A DNA stretch of 64,000 nucleotides from an uncultured Erythrobacter sp. (GCA_947488155.1 CANKYK010000001.1:1116001-1180000); one strand, 5' to 3'. Counted from the stretch's first letter, positions 53,104 through 62,426 are shown. The notes: a model not told the origin generated them from the sequence alone. Made by a program: numbers and translations.

Positions 53104-53874
53104 ATGATTATTCAACTTCTTGCTGGCGCCGCTGAAGCAGCTCCGGAAAACCAGTTTGGCTTTGTCAAAGCCATGGAAGAAGGCGGCCCTGTCGCTTGGT
53201 TCATTCTGACTGTCATGATCATCATGAGCGTTGGCTCATTCTACATCCTCATCACCAAGCTGCTGGAGCAGAACAAGGTGATGAAACAAGCCAAAGGCCT
53301 GCAAAACTTCTGGCGCACCAACTCGCTGAAAGAAGGCGCGACCAAGCTTGAGAAGAACAGTGCATGGCGCCAGGTTGCAGATGATGCGATCACCGCTGAA
53401 GAAAAGCACGCCAAAATGACCGACAGCCTTGAAGCACATGATTACATGCACGGTTCGCTTCAGCGTTCAGAAGATTCGATCAATTCGAAGCTTGCTGGCG
53501 GCCTGCCATTCCTCGCATCCGTTGGCGCAACCGCACCATTCATCGGTCTGCTTGGTACGGTGATCGGTATTTACCGCGCACTGATCAACATCGGTATCGC
53601 CGGTTCGGCATCGATCGATAAGGTTGCTGGTCCGGTTGGTGAAGCCCTGATCATGACCGCGATTGGTCTGCTTGTGGCTGTGCCTGCCGTGCTTGCGTTT
53701 AACTGGCTGCAGAGCCGTAACCGCCGCATTGCTGAGCTGCTCAACAGCTTCTCAACCGACATTCTGGCCTACATCAGCTCAGATGGTGCGGTTAAGCCAA
53801 GTGTTGCACCGGCTGCTAAGAAGCCTGCTGCTGCGGCTAAGCCTGCTGCGAAGCCTGCCGCTGCCCGGTCCTAA
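53104..53874 (+). CDS. exbB: ExbB/TolQ-family proton channel protein
   Basis: The 256-residue protein has three membrane helices and the MotA/TolQ/ExbB region (GGLPFLASVGATAPFIGLLG, then GPVGEALIMTAIGLLVAVPA). The C-terminus is an Ala/Lys/Pro-rich tail (about 225-256), often seen in sphingomonad ExbB proteins. It follows tonB after a 69-bp gap with AAAGAGGA as ribosome binding site. With the two ExbD proteins it powers TonB. Confidence 0.92.
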   Translation: MIIQLLAGAAEAAPENQFGFVKAMEEGGPVAWFILTVMIIMSVGSFYILITKLLEQNKVMKQAKGLQNFWRTNSLKEGATKLEKNSAWRQVADDAITAEEKHAKMTDSLEAHDYMHGSLQRSEDSINSKLAGGLPFLASVGATAPFIGLLGTVIGIYRALINIGIAGSASIDKVAGPVGEALIMTAIGLLVAVPAVLAFNWLQSRNRRIAELLNSFSTDILAYISSDGAVKPSVAPAAKKPAAAAKPAAKPAAARS

Positions 53875-54010
53875 TCGTATTGCGTGACGGGCGGCCTTGC
53901 TACTGGCCCATGCGCCAGGAATGGGCCGCCCCGCGCTAACCGCTCTGCTTAAGAGCAAGATACGATTACCAGCCCGGATTTTCGGGCGAAGTTTAGGATA
54001 GGAATACACA

Positions 54011-54538
54011 ATGGCGATTTCGATGGGAGGGGGTGAGACCCCCATGTCAGAGATCAACACCACGCCCCTCGTGGATGTGATGCTGGTTCTTCTGATCATC
54101 TTCCTTATCGCGGTTCCAGTGGCGATTCAGACGATCGAAAAACTCGAAATTCCAGTTTTCGAGTCGCTCGAATCCGATGACAAGGTGGAAAACCTGCTGC
54201 TGACGGTCAGCACGACCGATGGCGCTGGTAACAGTGCAGGTGAGCCTGGATTTGAAGGCGCTGCCCGTCAGGGTGAGTGCCGGGTCTATTTCAACAACAT
54301 CACTCCAGTGACCTCAGAAGAGCTGTACGACCGGGCGTTTGAACGCCTTGACGCGATCGTCCAGCGCGCTGGCGGCGTGGAAGCGATCATGGAAGACCCG
54401 GATCAGATCCCGCAGGTTCACATTCGCGGTGACGTGAATGCACCTTGGCGCTGTATCGCAGGGGCGATCTATAACGTGCAGGCTGCTGGTTACCCAACGG
54501 TCGGCTTCATCTCGAACCCGGTCGATCCAAACGGCTAA
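54011..54538 (+). CDS. exbD: ExbD/TolR-family protein, first copy
   Basis: The 175-residue protein has the N-terminal ExbD helix with the proton-carrying aspartate ([20 protein letters not shown]) and a periplasmic domain that is about 25 residues longer than usual, with an inserted segment around [20 protein letters not shown]. Two cysteines (CRVYFNN and WRCIAGA) could form a disulfide. It is followed after 29 bp by the second exbD. Confidence 0.9.
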   Translation: MAISMGGGETPMSEINTTPLVDVMLVLLIIFLIAVPVAIQTIEKLEIPVFESLESDDKVENLLLTVSTTDGAGNSAGEPGFEGAARQGECRVYFNNITPVTSEELYDRAFERLDAIVQRAGGVEAIMEDPDQIPQVHIRGDVNAPWRCIAGAIYNVQAAGYPTVGFISNPVDPNG

Positions 54539-54567
54539 GCTGACCAGAAAGAACTAGGAGAAAACCT

Positions 54568-55026
54568 ATGGCATTGTCTGGAGGCGCAGACGACGGCGAA
54601 CCGATGATCGCAATGAACATGACGCCGCTTATCGACGTTTTGCTCGTGCTGCTGATTATGTTCATCATCACCATTCCGGTGGCGACCCACTCGGTTGATA
54701 TCGATCTGCCGCAACCTTCTGAGAACGATACCCCGCCGCCGGTCGACCCGGTGAAGAACAAGCTGGTCCTTACCCAGGGCGGCGAAATTCTTTGGAATGC
54801 GATTCCGATCTCGCAAGGTGAATTGGTATCCAATCTGCAGCAATCGCTGACTTTTGCGGTAGAGCCTGAATTGCAGTTCGAACCAGAGCCTCTCGCAGGC
54901 TATGACCTGACGGCTCGCGTGCTGCAGATCATCAAAGGCTCAGGGATCACCAAATTCGGTTTTGTCGGCAACGAGAAATACCGCACATTTGGCACCGGCG
55001 GACCGCCGGTTGGCGGCTCTCAGTAA
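54568..55026 (+). CDS. exbD: ExbD/TolR-family protein, second copy
   Basis: The 152-residue protein has MTPLIDVLLVLLIMFIITIP as the ExbD helix with its aspartate and a periplasmic domain of standard length ending in KFGFVGNEKYRTF. It is preceded by AGGAG and followed by an intrinsic terminator, so it ends the tonB cluster. Two unlike ExbD proteins may form a mixed dimer in the ExbB pentamer. Confidence 0.9.
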   Translation: MALSGGADDGEPMIAMNMTPLIDVLLVLLIMFIITIPVATHSVDIDLPQPSENDTPPPVDPVKNKLVLTQGGEILWNAIPISQGELVSNLQQSLTFAVEPELQFEPEPLAGYDLTARVLQIIKGSGITKFGFVGNEKYRTFGTGGPPVGGSQ

Positions 55027-55056
55027 CGGTCAAACGATCATACAGAAACTCGAAGA

Positions 55057-55087
55057 GGGCGGGCTGCATATGCGGACCCGCCCTTTT
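55057..55087 (+). terminator. Intrinsic terminator of the tonB-exbBDD operon
   Basis: A 7-bp stem (GGGCGGG 55057-55063, CCCGCCC 55077-55083) with a 13-base loop is followed by TTTTCTTTT. It lies 30 bp after the second exbD stop. The remaining gap up to 55398 is non-coding and AT-rich towards its end. Confidence 0.8.
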
Positions 55088-55297
55088 CTTTTGGGTCGCG
55101 CTTCTTTGGCTGGTGCGGCGAATATATCGCACGCGCCGCCCTTCAGCGACCTGAGTTTGCGGCTAGAAATACCAAACAAAATTCCGGCACACGCTGAGCC
55201 GGTTGCGACAACCCCAAAATGTGCGGGTGTACAGGTATGGAGGCTCAAATCCGCGCTCCACTCCCTCCAAACAAGGTATGCATTTGGCAACTTAATT

Positions 55298-55324
55298 GTT
55301 ATGATATATAGTCTTAATCATAAC
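55298..55324. promoter_or_regulatory. Perfect 8-bp inverted repeat upstream of third exbD
   Basis: GTTATGAT (55298-55305) and ATCATAAC (55317-55324) are separated by 11 bp in an AT-rich stretch, 75 bp ahead of the third exbD gene. The arrangement looks like an operator at a promoter; a TATGATATAT sequence inside it could be a -10 element. The regulator is unknown. Confidence 0.5.
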
Positions 55325-55398
55325 GCTAACATTTAACGGAAAGCACCCTCTGCAACGCACGCATCACGACCAAGCATCATCACGAAGGAGACTGGACC

Positions 55399-55839
55399 AT
55401 GCCTATGACACTGCGACGCCCGAATGGATTTGCGAGCCGCAAGGAAACCATGGGCGAGATGAACGTCACTCCCTTCATCGATGTGCTCCTGGTCTTGCTC
55501 ATCATGCTGATGCTGGCGATCCCCATTCAGACCAACACCACCGAGGTCGATCTGCCAGCGGGGCCATGTGTGGAATGCACCGCCGATCCCAGGATCAACA
55601 TCGTCCATATCGACGCATCGGACCAATTGTTCTGGAATGGTCAGGCGGTCGACCGCAAGAGGCTGCGAGCATCGCTGGAGCTGGCGAACGCTATGCCCGA
55701 GGAACCGCAACTACGCTTCGATCCGGATGCCTATGCCAGCTACGACCAATCATCGCGCACCATCGCGCTGATCAAAGACAGCGGTGCGACCAAATTCGCC
55801 TTTGTCGGCAATGAGAGGCACAAGGACTTTATGCGTTAA
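55399..55839 (+). CDS. ExbD/TolR-family protein, third copy with its own promoter
   Basis: The 146-residue protein has the ExbD helix MNVTPFIDVLLVLLIMLMLA and a periplasmic domain ending in KFAFVGNERHKDFM, closest to the second copy. It has two cysteines at CVECTAD. It stands 372 bp behind the second copy, after a terminator and an operator-like inverted repeat, so it should be expressed separately. A strong ribosome binding site (GAAGGAGA) precedes it. It may replace one ExbD under some condition. Confidence 0.88.
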   Translation: MPMTLRRPNGFASRKETMGEMNVTPFIDVLLVLLIMLMLAIPIQTNTTEVDLPAGPCVECTADPRINIVHIDASDQLFWNGQAVDRKRLRASLELANAMPEEPQLRFDPDAYASYDQSSRTIALIKDSGATKFAFVGNERHKDFMR

Positions 55840-55921
55840 GCGGCGTTGGGACTCAGTCTGACGATTGGGGGTGGGAGCGGACCTTCAACTCATAGGTCGA
55901 TACTGGGAGTCGAGCGAACGG

Positions 55922-56350
55922 CTACAAGGCGAGCACGCTGCTGACAAAAGCACCTATGACGATCGCAGTGCGGGCCTGATGCCATCTGGCCCAGCGCATC
56001 AATTCGATAGGCAGCCGCTCATCGGTGATCGAACGTGCAGCGAAGGCGGCATTCGCGGCCTTAAAGTAGGCGAAGAACATCGCAACCGCGATGAGCGAGA
56101 GCGCTCCTGCAGAGATTGGCCATGGATCACCGTTACTGATTAAGGCAGATGCTAGCGCAAGCAGTACGGCAATGGCGGTGATCGGTGCGAAGAACCGAAA
56201 CAGATGCGGTCCCATAGCGTGATGCAGACTAAAAAATTCAGTTGCCGGTATTCGGCGCCAGAATGGTACTAGGATACAAGCTTCGGCCAATTGCGCACCA
56301 GAAAAGATACCAAGCGAAATGACTGTGAGAATGTGCAAAGTTTCAAGCAT
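55922..56350 (-). CDS. DUF1772-like membrane protein
   Basis: The 142-residue protein has four hydrophobic segments (LHILTVISLGIFSGAQLAEA, FFAPITAIAVLLALASAL, ALSLIAVAMFFAYF, TAIVIGAFVSSVLAL) and the RWARWHQAR motif of DUF1772, a family distantly linked to anthrone oxygenases. The start at 56350 overlaps the end of the DUF4345 gene by 8 nt. The two form an operon divergent from a TetR gene that probably controls them. Confidence 0.7.
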   Translation of the reverse strand: MLETLHILTVISLGIFSGAQLAEACILVPFWRRIPATEFFSLHHAMGPHLFRFFAPITAIAVLLALASALISNGDPWPISAGALSLIAVAMFFAYFKAANAAFAARSITDERLPIELMRWARWHQARTAIVIGAFVSSVLAL

Positions 56351-56759
56351 TCGATGTCCTCCCGTTGCGCACAATCCAAAAGCCAATCGCTGGGAAAACG
56401 ATTAGCTCAGCCAGCAAGGAGGGCAGGATCGCTGCACTTGCGACAAGATCCCAATCACCTGAACCAAGCCGAGCAAAAGCGCCGATTACGATCATCGCGA
56501 TGCAAGCGAGCAGCACTGATCGCATTCGCTCAAGTGCAACCGATCCTGCAAGGAACAGCAATCCCACTCCGGTCCAAACGCCAGCGATAAAGCGAACATG
56601 GTTGTCTTGAACCCTAAAAGCAGCAGCGTCCGTGACCGAGATGAAGTCGGTCGAACCCTGCCAACCCAGCGTCACAATTCCACCAAGACTGACGTTCAGG
56701 CCAAGCGCGACAATTCCGATCCCGCACAGCGCCAGGACAATTCGTAGTAGGTTCGTCAT
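56343..56759 (-). CDS. DUF4345-like membrane protein
   Basis: The 138-residue protein has four membrane helices and the pattern of DUF4345 (LRIVLALCGIGIVALGLNVS, then the polar DNHVRFIAGVWTGVGLLFL). The function is unknown. The start at 56759 is preferred over the frame start at 56792 because it gives an N-terminal helix as in the family. It is the first gene of the pair with the DUF1772 protein. Confidence 0.72.
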   Translation of the reverse strand: MTNLLRIVLALCGIGIVALGLNVSLGGIVTLGWQGSTDFISVTDAAAFRVQDNHVRFIAGVWTGVGLLFLAGSVALERMRSVLLACIAMIVIGAFARLGSGDWDLVASAAILPSLLAELIVFPAIGFWIVRNGRTSNA

Positions 56760-56807
56760 TTCGGCATCCTCGTCGTTGGCATCTGCACCCAAGTGAGAGC
56801 AGAAAAC

Positions 56808-56845
56808 ATATCGGGCGATATTTAATTATACACGTTCTAATTATA
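56808..56845. promoter_or_regulatory. Candidate TetR operator region
   Basis: Between the divergent genes lie a perfect inverted repeat ATATCG-GG-CGATAT (56808-56821) and, overlapping its right edge by a few bases, a direct repeat of TAATTATA (56823-56830 and 56838-56845) with a 15-bp period. The stretch is far richer in A and T than the surroundings and must contain both promoters. The TetR-family protein next to it is the likely binder. Confidence 0.5.
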
Positions 56846-56859
56846 TAGTTGCATTTGCC

Positions 56860-57504
56860 GTGTCAATGGGGTCTAACGTGGCAATGACTAAGTTGCCGAG
56901 CAGCCAACGCCGCCCACGAGGAAGGCCGTCCAAGACGCCTGGCCAGAACAAAGAAACGCGGCAGTTGATTGCCAAAACCGCAGAGAGCCTTTTCCAGGAA
57001 GAAGGCTATGCCAACGTCTCAATCCGCCGATTGGCGAACGAGGTCGGCTGCTCTCCGATGACGCTTTACAAATATTACGACAGCAAACTCGCGATACTCC
57101 AGACGCTATGGACGGTCGTGTTCCGAGCGGTGTTTGGTGAAATCAGAGCGAGATTGGAGTCAGTCACTGATCCCAAAGAGCGGCTTCAGCTCGCTTGCCA
57201 GCTCTATGTTGGATATTGGCTGGCAAACCCGGAACATTATCGTCTCGTATTTATGGCGGACGGAGTGACCCAGTCGGACGTCAGCCTGTTCGTCGACAAC
57301 CCTGAGATTTTGGCTGACTTTGAACTATTTCCGCAGGCAATCGCCCTAGCTGCGGGCGGTATTGCCGAGGAATCGCTCCAACTAAATACGGACCTAATTC
57401 TGGGAGCGCTTCATGGCATTGCGCATAACAAAATCACTATCAGCGCATATCCATGGTCGGACGCAAACGAGACAATAGATCTGCTTTTAGAGCGCTTGTT
57501 CTAG
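56860..57504 (+). CDS. TetR-family transcriptional regulator
   Basis: The protein of up to 214 residues has an N-terminal TetR helix-turn-helix (ANVSIRRLANEVGCSPMTLY, then KYYDSKLAIL) after a basic, AT-hook-like RRPRGRPSKTPG segment, and a C-terminal all-helical ligand domain. The start could be GTG at 56860, ATG at 56866 or ATG at 56884; no clear ribosome binding site decides. It is divergent from the DUF4345-DUF1772 pair, the usual arrangement of a TetR repressor and its target. Confidence 0.85.
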   Translation: MSMGSNVAMTKLPSSQRRPRGRPSKTPGQNKETRQLIAKTAESLFQEEGYANVSIRRLANEVGCSPMTLYKYYDSKLAILQTLWTVVFRAVFGEIRARLESVTDPKERLQLACQLYVGYWLANPEHYRLVFMADGVTQSDVSLFVDNPEILADFELFPQAIALAAGGIAEESLQLNTDLILGALHGIAHNKITISAYPWSDANETIDLLLERLF

Positions 57505-57572
57505 TCCACCATCAACGATTGCTTGTGGGTCGCTATCGGACGGTCCGCCTTTGCCCCTGCCCCGCCCGCTCC

Positions 57573-60074
57573 CTAATCCTCCAGCGGCTCATCCACCCGC
57601 ATCGCTTCACCTGCCAGCGTCTCAGCCTCCAGCAGCAGTTCATCATCCACCGCGCCTTGCGGCACAGCCTCGCGCCCGATCATCGTCATCACTGGCACGG
57701 CCAGCGGGCTGACCCGGTCGAGCTCGACATGCACCAATTCTCGTTCTGAGCGCTCCAGCAAATCAGCGAGACGCCCGACATCCGTCATCCGCGCGCGGGC
57801 ATCAGCCCAAGCCGCCTCCAGCAGCACATGGTCTGGCTCGTATTTCTTCAGCACATCGTAAATGAGGTCGGTCGAGAACGTGACCTGTTTGCCGGTCTTG
57901 CGCTTACCGGGATGCTGCCGCTCCACCAGCCCACTGATCACCGCAACCTCGCGAAAGGCGCGGCGCAGCAGGTGGGATTCCTGCACCCAATCCACGAACT
58001 CATCATTCAGAATATCGGGTGAGAGCAGCGGCGCGGGGTTCATCACCGGCTTTAACCCCCACACGCCGAGCGAATAATCATTCGCCACAAACCCGCCCGG
58101 CGCGAGGCCAAGGTCCTCCATCCGCCGTGTGATCAGCATGCCCAGGCTCTGGTTCGCGTTCCACCCCTCAAACGTATAATAGACGCTGTAATGCTTCTTC
58201 GCGTGGGGGAAGCTCTCCACCATCAGCTTGCCCGGCCCCGGCATTTCGCTGCGCCAATCCTGCACCTCCAGCCATTCGCGCACATCATCGGGAAAGCGCG
58301 CCCAGCTGACCCGGTCGCTCAACATTTGCTGCACCCGGCTCGCCAAATGGGTGGTCAGCGGCAGGCGCAGGCCGCCATAGCTCGGGATGGTCGCCGATTT
58401 TTTCGCCGCCCGCACGATCACATCCATATCCTTGAGGCTCTCCACCTCCAGGCTGATACCCGCAAAGAAGAACGTGTCACCGGGCGAGAGCTGAGCGGCG
58501 AAGCGTTCCTCCACCTTGCCCAGCTTGCGGCCATTCTTGAACCGCACCATCAGCATTTCAGAATCGACGATGATCCCGGCGTTCATTCGGTGGCGCTGCG
58601 CATGGCTGGGATGGGTGAGCCGCCATGTGCCCTCGCCAAAGGGCAATTTCGCCAGCGGCCGATCGCGGGTGATCCGCTTGAACTTGTCATAGGCTTTGAG
58701 CGCATATCCGCCATTCTCGACAAAGCTCAGCACGCGCTGGAATGCCGCCTCATCAACCCAAGCATAGGCCAGGCTACTGCGAATCTCAGCCAGCAATTCG
58801 GCTTCGCGAAAATCGCCCGCACAGGCGCAGGCCATCACATGCTGAGCCAGCACATCGAGGCCGCCGCTACGAAAATCCTCGCCATCACGCTGCCCCTCAT
58901 CCACCGCATCCTTGGCCGCGGTGGCCTCCAGAAATTCAAAGCGATTACCGGGGACCAGGATCGCACGACTGGGCGCATCGAGCCGGTGATTGGCGCGGCC
59001 AATGCGTTGCAGCAGGCGAGAGCTGCCCTTGGGCGCGCCCATTTGCACCACGCAGTCAATATCGCCCCAATCAACACCCAGATCGAGGCTGGCAGTGCAC
59101 ACGAGGCCGCGCAGACGTCCCTGTGCCATCGCATCCTCGACCTTGCGCCGCGCCTCTTTCGACAGGCTGCCGTGGTGGACGCCGATGGGCAGATTGTCCT
59201 CGTTCACATCCCACAGGCATTGGAAAATGAACTCCGCCAGAAAGCGGGTGTTGGTGAAGACCAGCGTCGTCTTATTGGCTTTGATCTGCTCATAAAGTTG
59301 ATCCACCGCCCAGCGCCCGGCATGCCCGCCCCACGGCACACGCGCATCAATCGGCAGCAGGATTTCCACCTCCGCCGGTGCGCCATCCTCGCCCAGCACC
59401 AGCTCCGCCGCCGCAATCTCGCCCGTGCCATCATCGGCCTGCGGGGCCAGCCATTCGCGAAAGGCCAGCGGGTTGGCGAGCGTTGCTGACAAAGCGACCC
59501 GCTGCATATCGGGCGCGAGCTTCTGAAGCCGCGCGAGCGCCAATGCGAGCAGGTCTCCGCGCTTGCCCGTGGCGAAGGCATGGACCTCATCGATCACCAC
59601 CCGCTTTAGGCCGTGAAACAGCTCCAGACTTTCCGGATAGGACAGCAGCAGAGAGAGGCTCTCTGGCGTGGTCAGCATCACATGTGGCGGCTTGGTTCGC
59701 TGGCGCTTCTTCTTGTCAGAGGAGGTGTCGCCGCTGCGCGTCTCAATCTGAATATCAAGGCCAATCTCCTCCACCGGGGTCAGCAGATTACGCTGCGCAT
59801 CATGGGCCAGCGCCTTTAACGGCGAAACATAGAGCGTGTGCAGGCCCTCTGGCGGCTTTGCACCATCCAGGGCCGAGGGCGCGAAGGCGGCCAATGTCGG
59901 CAAAAACCCGGCCAGCGTCTTGCCCGCGCCAGTATCCGCCACCAGCAGCGCGTGATTGCCCGCCTCGGCCTGAGCCAGCATGTCGAGCTGATGCCGCCGC
60001 ACGCGCCAGCCGCGCGCATCGAACCACGCCTGGATCTCAGATGGAAGCTTTGGGGAAGGGGCGCTGGCTGTCAC
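57573..60074 (-). CDS. Lhr-type DEXH-box helicase, ligase-associated family
   Basis: The 833-residue helicase has Walker A VADTGAGKTLAG, the DEVH box in VVIDEVHAFATG, SATLANP as motif III and the Lhr middle and C-terminal parts (QRIGRANHRLDAPSRAILVP, DIDCVVQMGAPKGSSR). It belongs to the branch that in many bacteria is encoded with an ATP-dependent DNA ligase, an exonuclease-like metallo-beta-lactamase and the nuclease PdeM in a DNA repair cluster. None of those partners is next to it here. It unwinds DNA or RNA-DNA hybrids. Confidence 0.92.
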   Translation of the reverse strand: MTASAPSPKLPSEIQAWFDARGWRVRRHQLDMLAQAEAGNHALLVADTGAGKTLAGFLPTLAAFAPSALDGAKPPEGLHTLYVSPLKALAHDAQRNLLTPVEEIGLDIQIETRSGDTSSDKKKRQRTKPPHVMLTTPESLSLLLSYPESLELFHGLKRVVIDEVHAFATGKRGDLLALALARLQKLAPDMQRVALSATLANPLAFREWLAPQADDGTGEIAAAELVLGEDGAPAEVEILLPIDARVPWGGHAGRWAVDQLYEQIKANKTTLVFTNTRFLAEFIFQCLWDVNEDNLPIGVHHGSLSKEARRKVEDAMAQGRLRGLVCTASLDLGVDWGDIDCVVQMGAPKGSSRLLQRIGRANHRLDAPSRAILVPGNRFEFLEATAAKDAVDEGQRDGEDFRSGGLDVLAQHVMACACAGDFREAELLAEIRSSLAYAWVDEAAFQRVLSFVENGGYALKAYDKFKRITRDRPLAKLPFGEGTWRLTHPSHAQRHRMNAGIIVDSEMLMVRFKNGRKLGKVEERFAAQLSPGDTFFFAGISLEVESLKDMDVIVRAAKKSATIPSYGGLRLPLTTHLASRVQQMLSDRVSWARFPDDVREWLEVQDWRSEMPGPGKLMVESFPHAKKHYSVYYTFEGWNANQSLGMLITRRMEDLGLAPGGFVANDYSLGVWGLKPVMNPAPLLSPDILNDEFVDWVQESHLLRRAFREVAVISGLVERQHPGKRKTGKQVTFSTDLIYDVLKKYEPDHVLLEAAWADARARMTDVGRLADLLERSERELVHVELDRVSPLAVPVMTMIGREAVPQGAVDDELLLEAETLAGEAMRVDEPLED

Positions 60075-60117
60075 GCCTCACACAATGGAGATCAGCACAG
60101 CCTCTCGCAAGCGTAGA

Positions 60118-60960
60118 TCAGAACGGTGAACCGCCGCCTCCGCTTGGAGGTTGAACAATATCCGCTAGCTCCCCTTCGGACAGGCCAAGCAATTGTGCCA
60201 TGCGCGCACGCTCATCAGCGCTCAAATCTTCAAAGTCGCGCTCCGCGGGCAGCTCCGCCATTTTGTCAGATACGCGCGTTTCCATGTCGGCAAACTGTCC
60301 CATCATCGCCGGCATCGCCTCCATACTGGCGGACATCACTTGCGGATCAGTGAACAATGCCATGGTCTGCTGCGCATAAATCTCGCCAGTTGGTGTTGCA
60401 TAAAAGGCCGCGATATCGGTCAGTTGCTCTGCGGTGAAGCGCACTGCGTAAGCGCGCGCCATGCCTTGGCGAAAGCCCGGCTCAATCAAGGTGGCAACCT
60501 CGGTCATCATCTCGCCAAACACGCCGCCCATCGCCTCACCGCGCTGCTCAAATCCAGGATCGAGCAAGGCCACCAGCTCGCTGCGTTCCTCGGCGCTCAA
60601 GGCCTCAACTTTAGCCGGATCGGTCGCCAGCCGAGTGGACAGCATCATTTGCGCACCCGTCTCACCAGAAAACATCGCCATGATCGGGGTGAAGGTATCG
60701 CCCATCATATCGCCCATGAGCTCGGCGTAGAAACCCTCCGGCATCATCGTCGCAACAATCGCCTCAGCCGCGGGCAGACGCGCCTCTTGCTCCGCCGTCA
60801 GCGGCTCTGCCTGGAACATGCCCGTTAGCGCGCCCATGACCTGCTCCAGCTCTTCGGCCGTCGGCTCTGACGAGGCAGAATCCTGAGCCGCGAGCGGCGC
60901 GGAAAACGCCAAGGCGGCCGCGCTGAGTGAGAGAGCAATGTGCTTAAACGGACGCTTCAT
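60118..60960 (-). CDS. Exported DUF2059 protein
   Basis: The 280-residue protein has a signal peptide (ending near APLAAQ) and two similar regions; the second contains the DUF2059 core (TAEQLTDIAAFYATPTGEIY). The Met content is very high (for instance EAMPAMMGQFADMETRV), and the C-terminus is Gly-rich. The function is unknown. It is behind the phosphomannomutase gene with a 50-bp gap. Confidence 0.82.
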   Translation of the reverse strand: MKRPFKHIALSLSAAALAFSAPLAAQDSASSEPTAEELEQVMGALTGMFQAEPLTAEQEARLPAAEAIVATMMPEGFYAELMGDMMGDTFTPIMAMFSGETGAQMMLSTRLATDPAKVEALSAEERSELVALLDPGFEQRGEAMGGVFGEMMTEVATLIEPGFRQGMARAYAVRFTAEQLTDIAAFYATPTGEIYAQQTMALFTDPQVMSASMEAMPAMMGQFADMETRVSDKMAELPAERDFEDLSADERARMAQLLGLSEGELADIVQPPSGGGGSPF

Positions 60961-61010
60961 CTCTTTGTCCTTGTGCGATTATTCGGATGCAAATTCGTGT
61001 GCTCTTAGTT

Positions 61011-62426
61011 CTAGTGCCCCACACTTTCGCCGCGCTCAAGGTCGGACAGGGCCAATTGTTCATCGATCTGCGCCATCAAGCGCTCCAAGCCTTCCTCGGT
61101 GTCGCTTTCCGCGCGGGCGACCAGAACGTCCTGTGTGTTTGAGGCGCGCAGCAGCCACCAGCCATCGGCTGTATTCACGCGCACGCCGTCGGTTGCATTG
61201 ACCTCTTCCACACCGGGGCCGGGATTGGTCGTCATCCGCTCGCTGATTTCGGCCATGGCGGGGAATTTGCGCGCTTCATCGACTTGGAAGCGCATCTCTG
61301 GCGTATTCAACATGTCGGGCATCGCGCCGCGCAACTCCGTCACCGATTTGCCGAGCCGCGCAGAGGCCGCGATCAGCCGCAATCCGGCATACAGAGCATC
61401 GTCAAACCCGTAATATGTGTCAGCAAAGAACACGTGGCCGCTCATTTCGCCGGCCAGAGGAGAGCCCGTCTCCTTCATTTTGGACTTAATCAGGCTGTGC
61501 CCGGTCTTCCACATCAGCGGCTGTCCGCCATGCGCCGCGACGTGATCAAACAAAGCGCGGCTGGCCTTCACATCGGCGATAACCGTGGCGTTTTGGTGGG
61601 TTTTGAGGACATCCTCGGCATAGATCATCAGCAATTGGTCGCCCCAAATCACCCGGCCTGAACCATCGATCGCGCCGATCCGGTCACCATCACCATCGAA
61701 AGCCACACCAAAGTCGAGGTTCTTCTCCGCGACCAGCGCCCGAAGATCGGTCAGATTGGCCTCCACAGTCGGATCAGGGTGGTGATTGGGAAAATGTCCA
61801 TCAACGTCGGTAAACAACAGATGGTGTTCTCCAGGCAATTGCGCGGCCAGCGCCGCCAAAGCGGGCCCAGCGGCGCCATTGCCAGCGTCCCATCCGACCT
61901 TGAGGTCAGCGAGGGCTTCCCCCTCGATCCCGGTGACGGCTTCGAGCAAGCGCTCGACATACTCGCTGAGGATATCGCTCTCGCTGACCTCGCCGTTTCC
62001 GTCGGCCCACCGGCCAGCGGCGGCCATTTCGCCGATCGCCAGAATGTCCTTTCCAAAGAACGGACGCCCTTGAAATACCATTTTGAAGCCATTGTAATTG
62101 GCGGGATTGTGGCTGCCAGTTATCTGTATGCCGCCATCAATCTGCTCGGATGACGCCTCAGCATAGTAGAGCATTGGGGTGGCGCTCATCCCGATCTTTA
62201 CAACGTCGCAGCCGCTGGCTGTGAGCCCTTCGGAAAGGGCGTGTTCGAGCATGGGTGAGCTGACCCTCCCATCGTAGCCCACCGCCACCGTTTTGCCGCC
62301 CGCCTCGCGTAGCATGGTGCCAAAACTGCGCCCGATCGCCCGCGCATCATCCGCGCCCAGCGTCTCACCAATGATCCCGCGAATGTCATATTCACGCAGG
62401 ACCGTGGAATGAAATTGGTGGCTCAT
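61011..62426 (-). CDS. Phosphomannomutase/phosphoglucomutase
   Basis: The 471-residue enzyme swaps phosphate between C1 and C6 of mannose or glucose and supplies sugar nucleotides for surface polysaccharides. The phosphoserine loop is ITGSHNP (serine 105), the metal site DGDGDRIGAID, and the C-terminal substrate loop lies around RASNTQDVLVARAES. It is of the AlgC/ManB type common in alphaproteobacteria. No other polysaccharide gene is nearby. Confidence 0.92.
   Translation of the reverse strand: MSHQFHSTVLREYDIRGIIGETLGADDARAIGRSFGTMLREAGGKTVAVGYDGRVSSPMLEHALSEGLTASGCDVVKIGMSATPMLYYAEASSEQIDGGIQITGSHNPANYNGFKMVFQGRPFFGKDILAIGEMAAAGRWADGNGEVSESDILSEYVERLLEAVTGIEGEALADLKVGWDAGNGAAGPALAALAAQLPGEHHLLFTDVDGHFPNHHPDPTVEANLTDLRALVAEKNLDFGVAFDGDGDRIGAIDGSGRVIWGDQLLMIYAEDVLKTHQNATVIADVKASRALFDHVAAHGGQPLMWKTGHSLIKSKMKETGSPLAGEMSGHVFFADTYYGFDDALYAGLRLIAASARLGKSVTELRGAMPDMLNTPEMRFQVDEARKFPAMAEISERMTTNPGPGVEEVNATDGVRVNTADGWWLLRASNTQDVLVARAESDTEEGLERLMAQIDEQLALSDLERGESVGH

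Noticed and set aside
58191..59489. A 432-residue frame antisense to the helicase gene
   Set aside because: It lies wholly inside a gene with clear helicase motifs and its product has no recognised domain; it is a shadow of high-GC codons.
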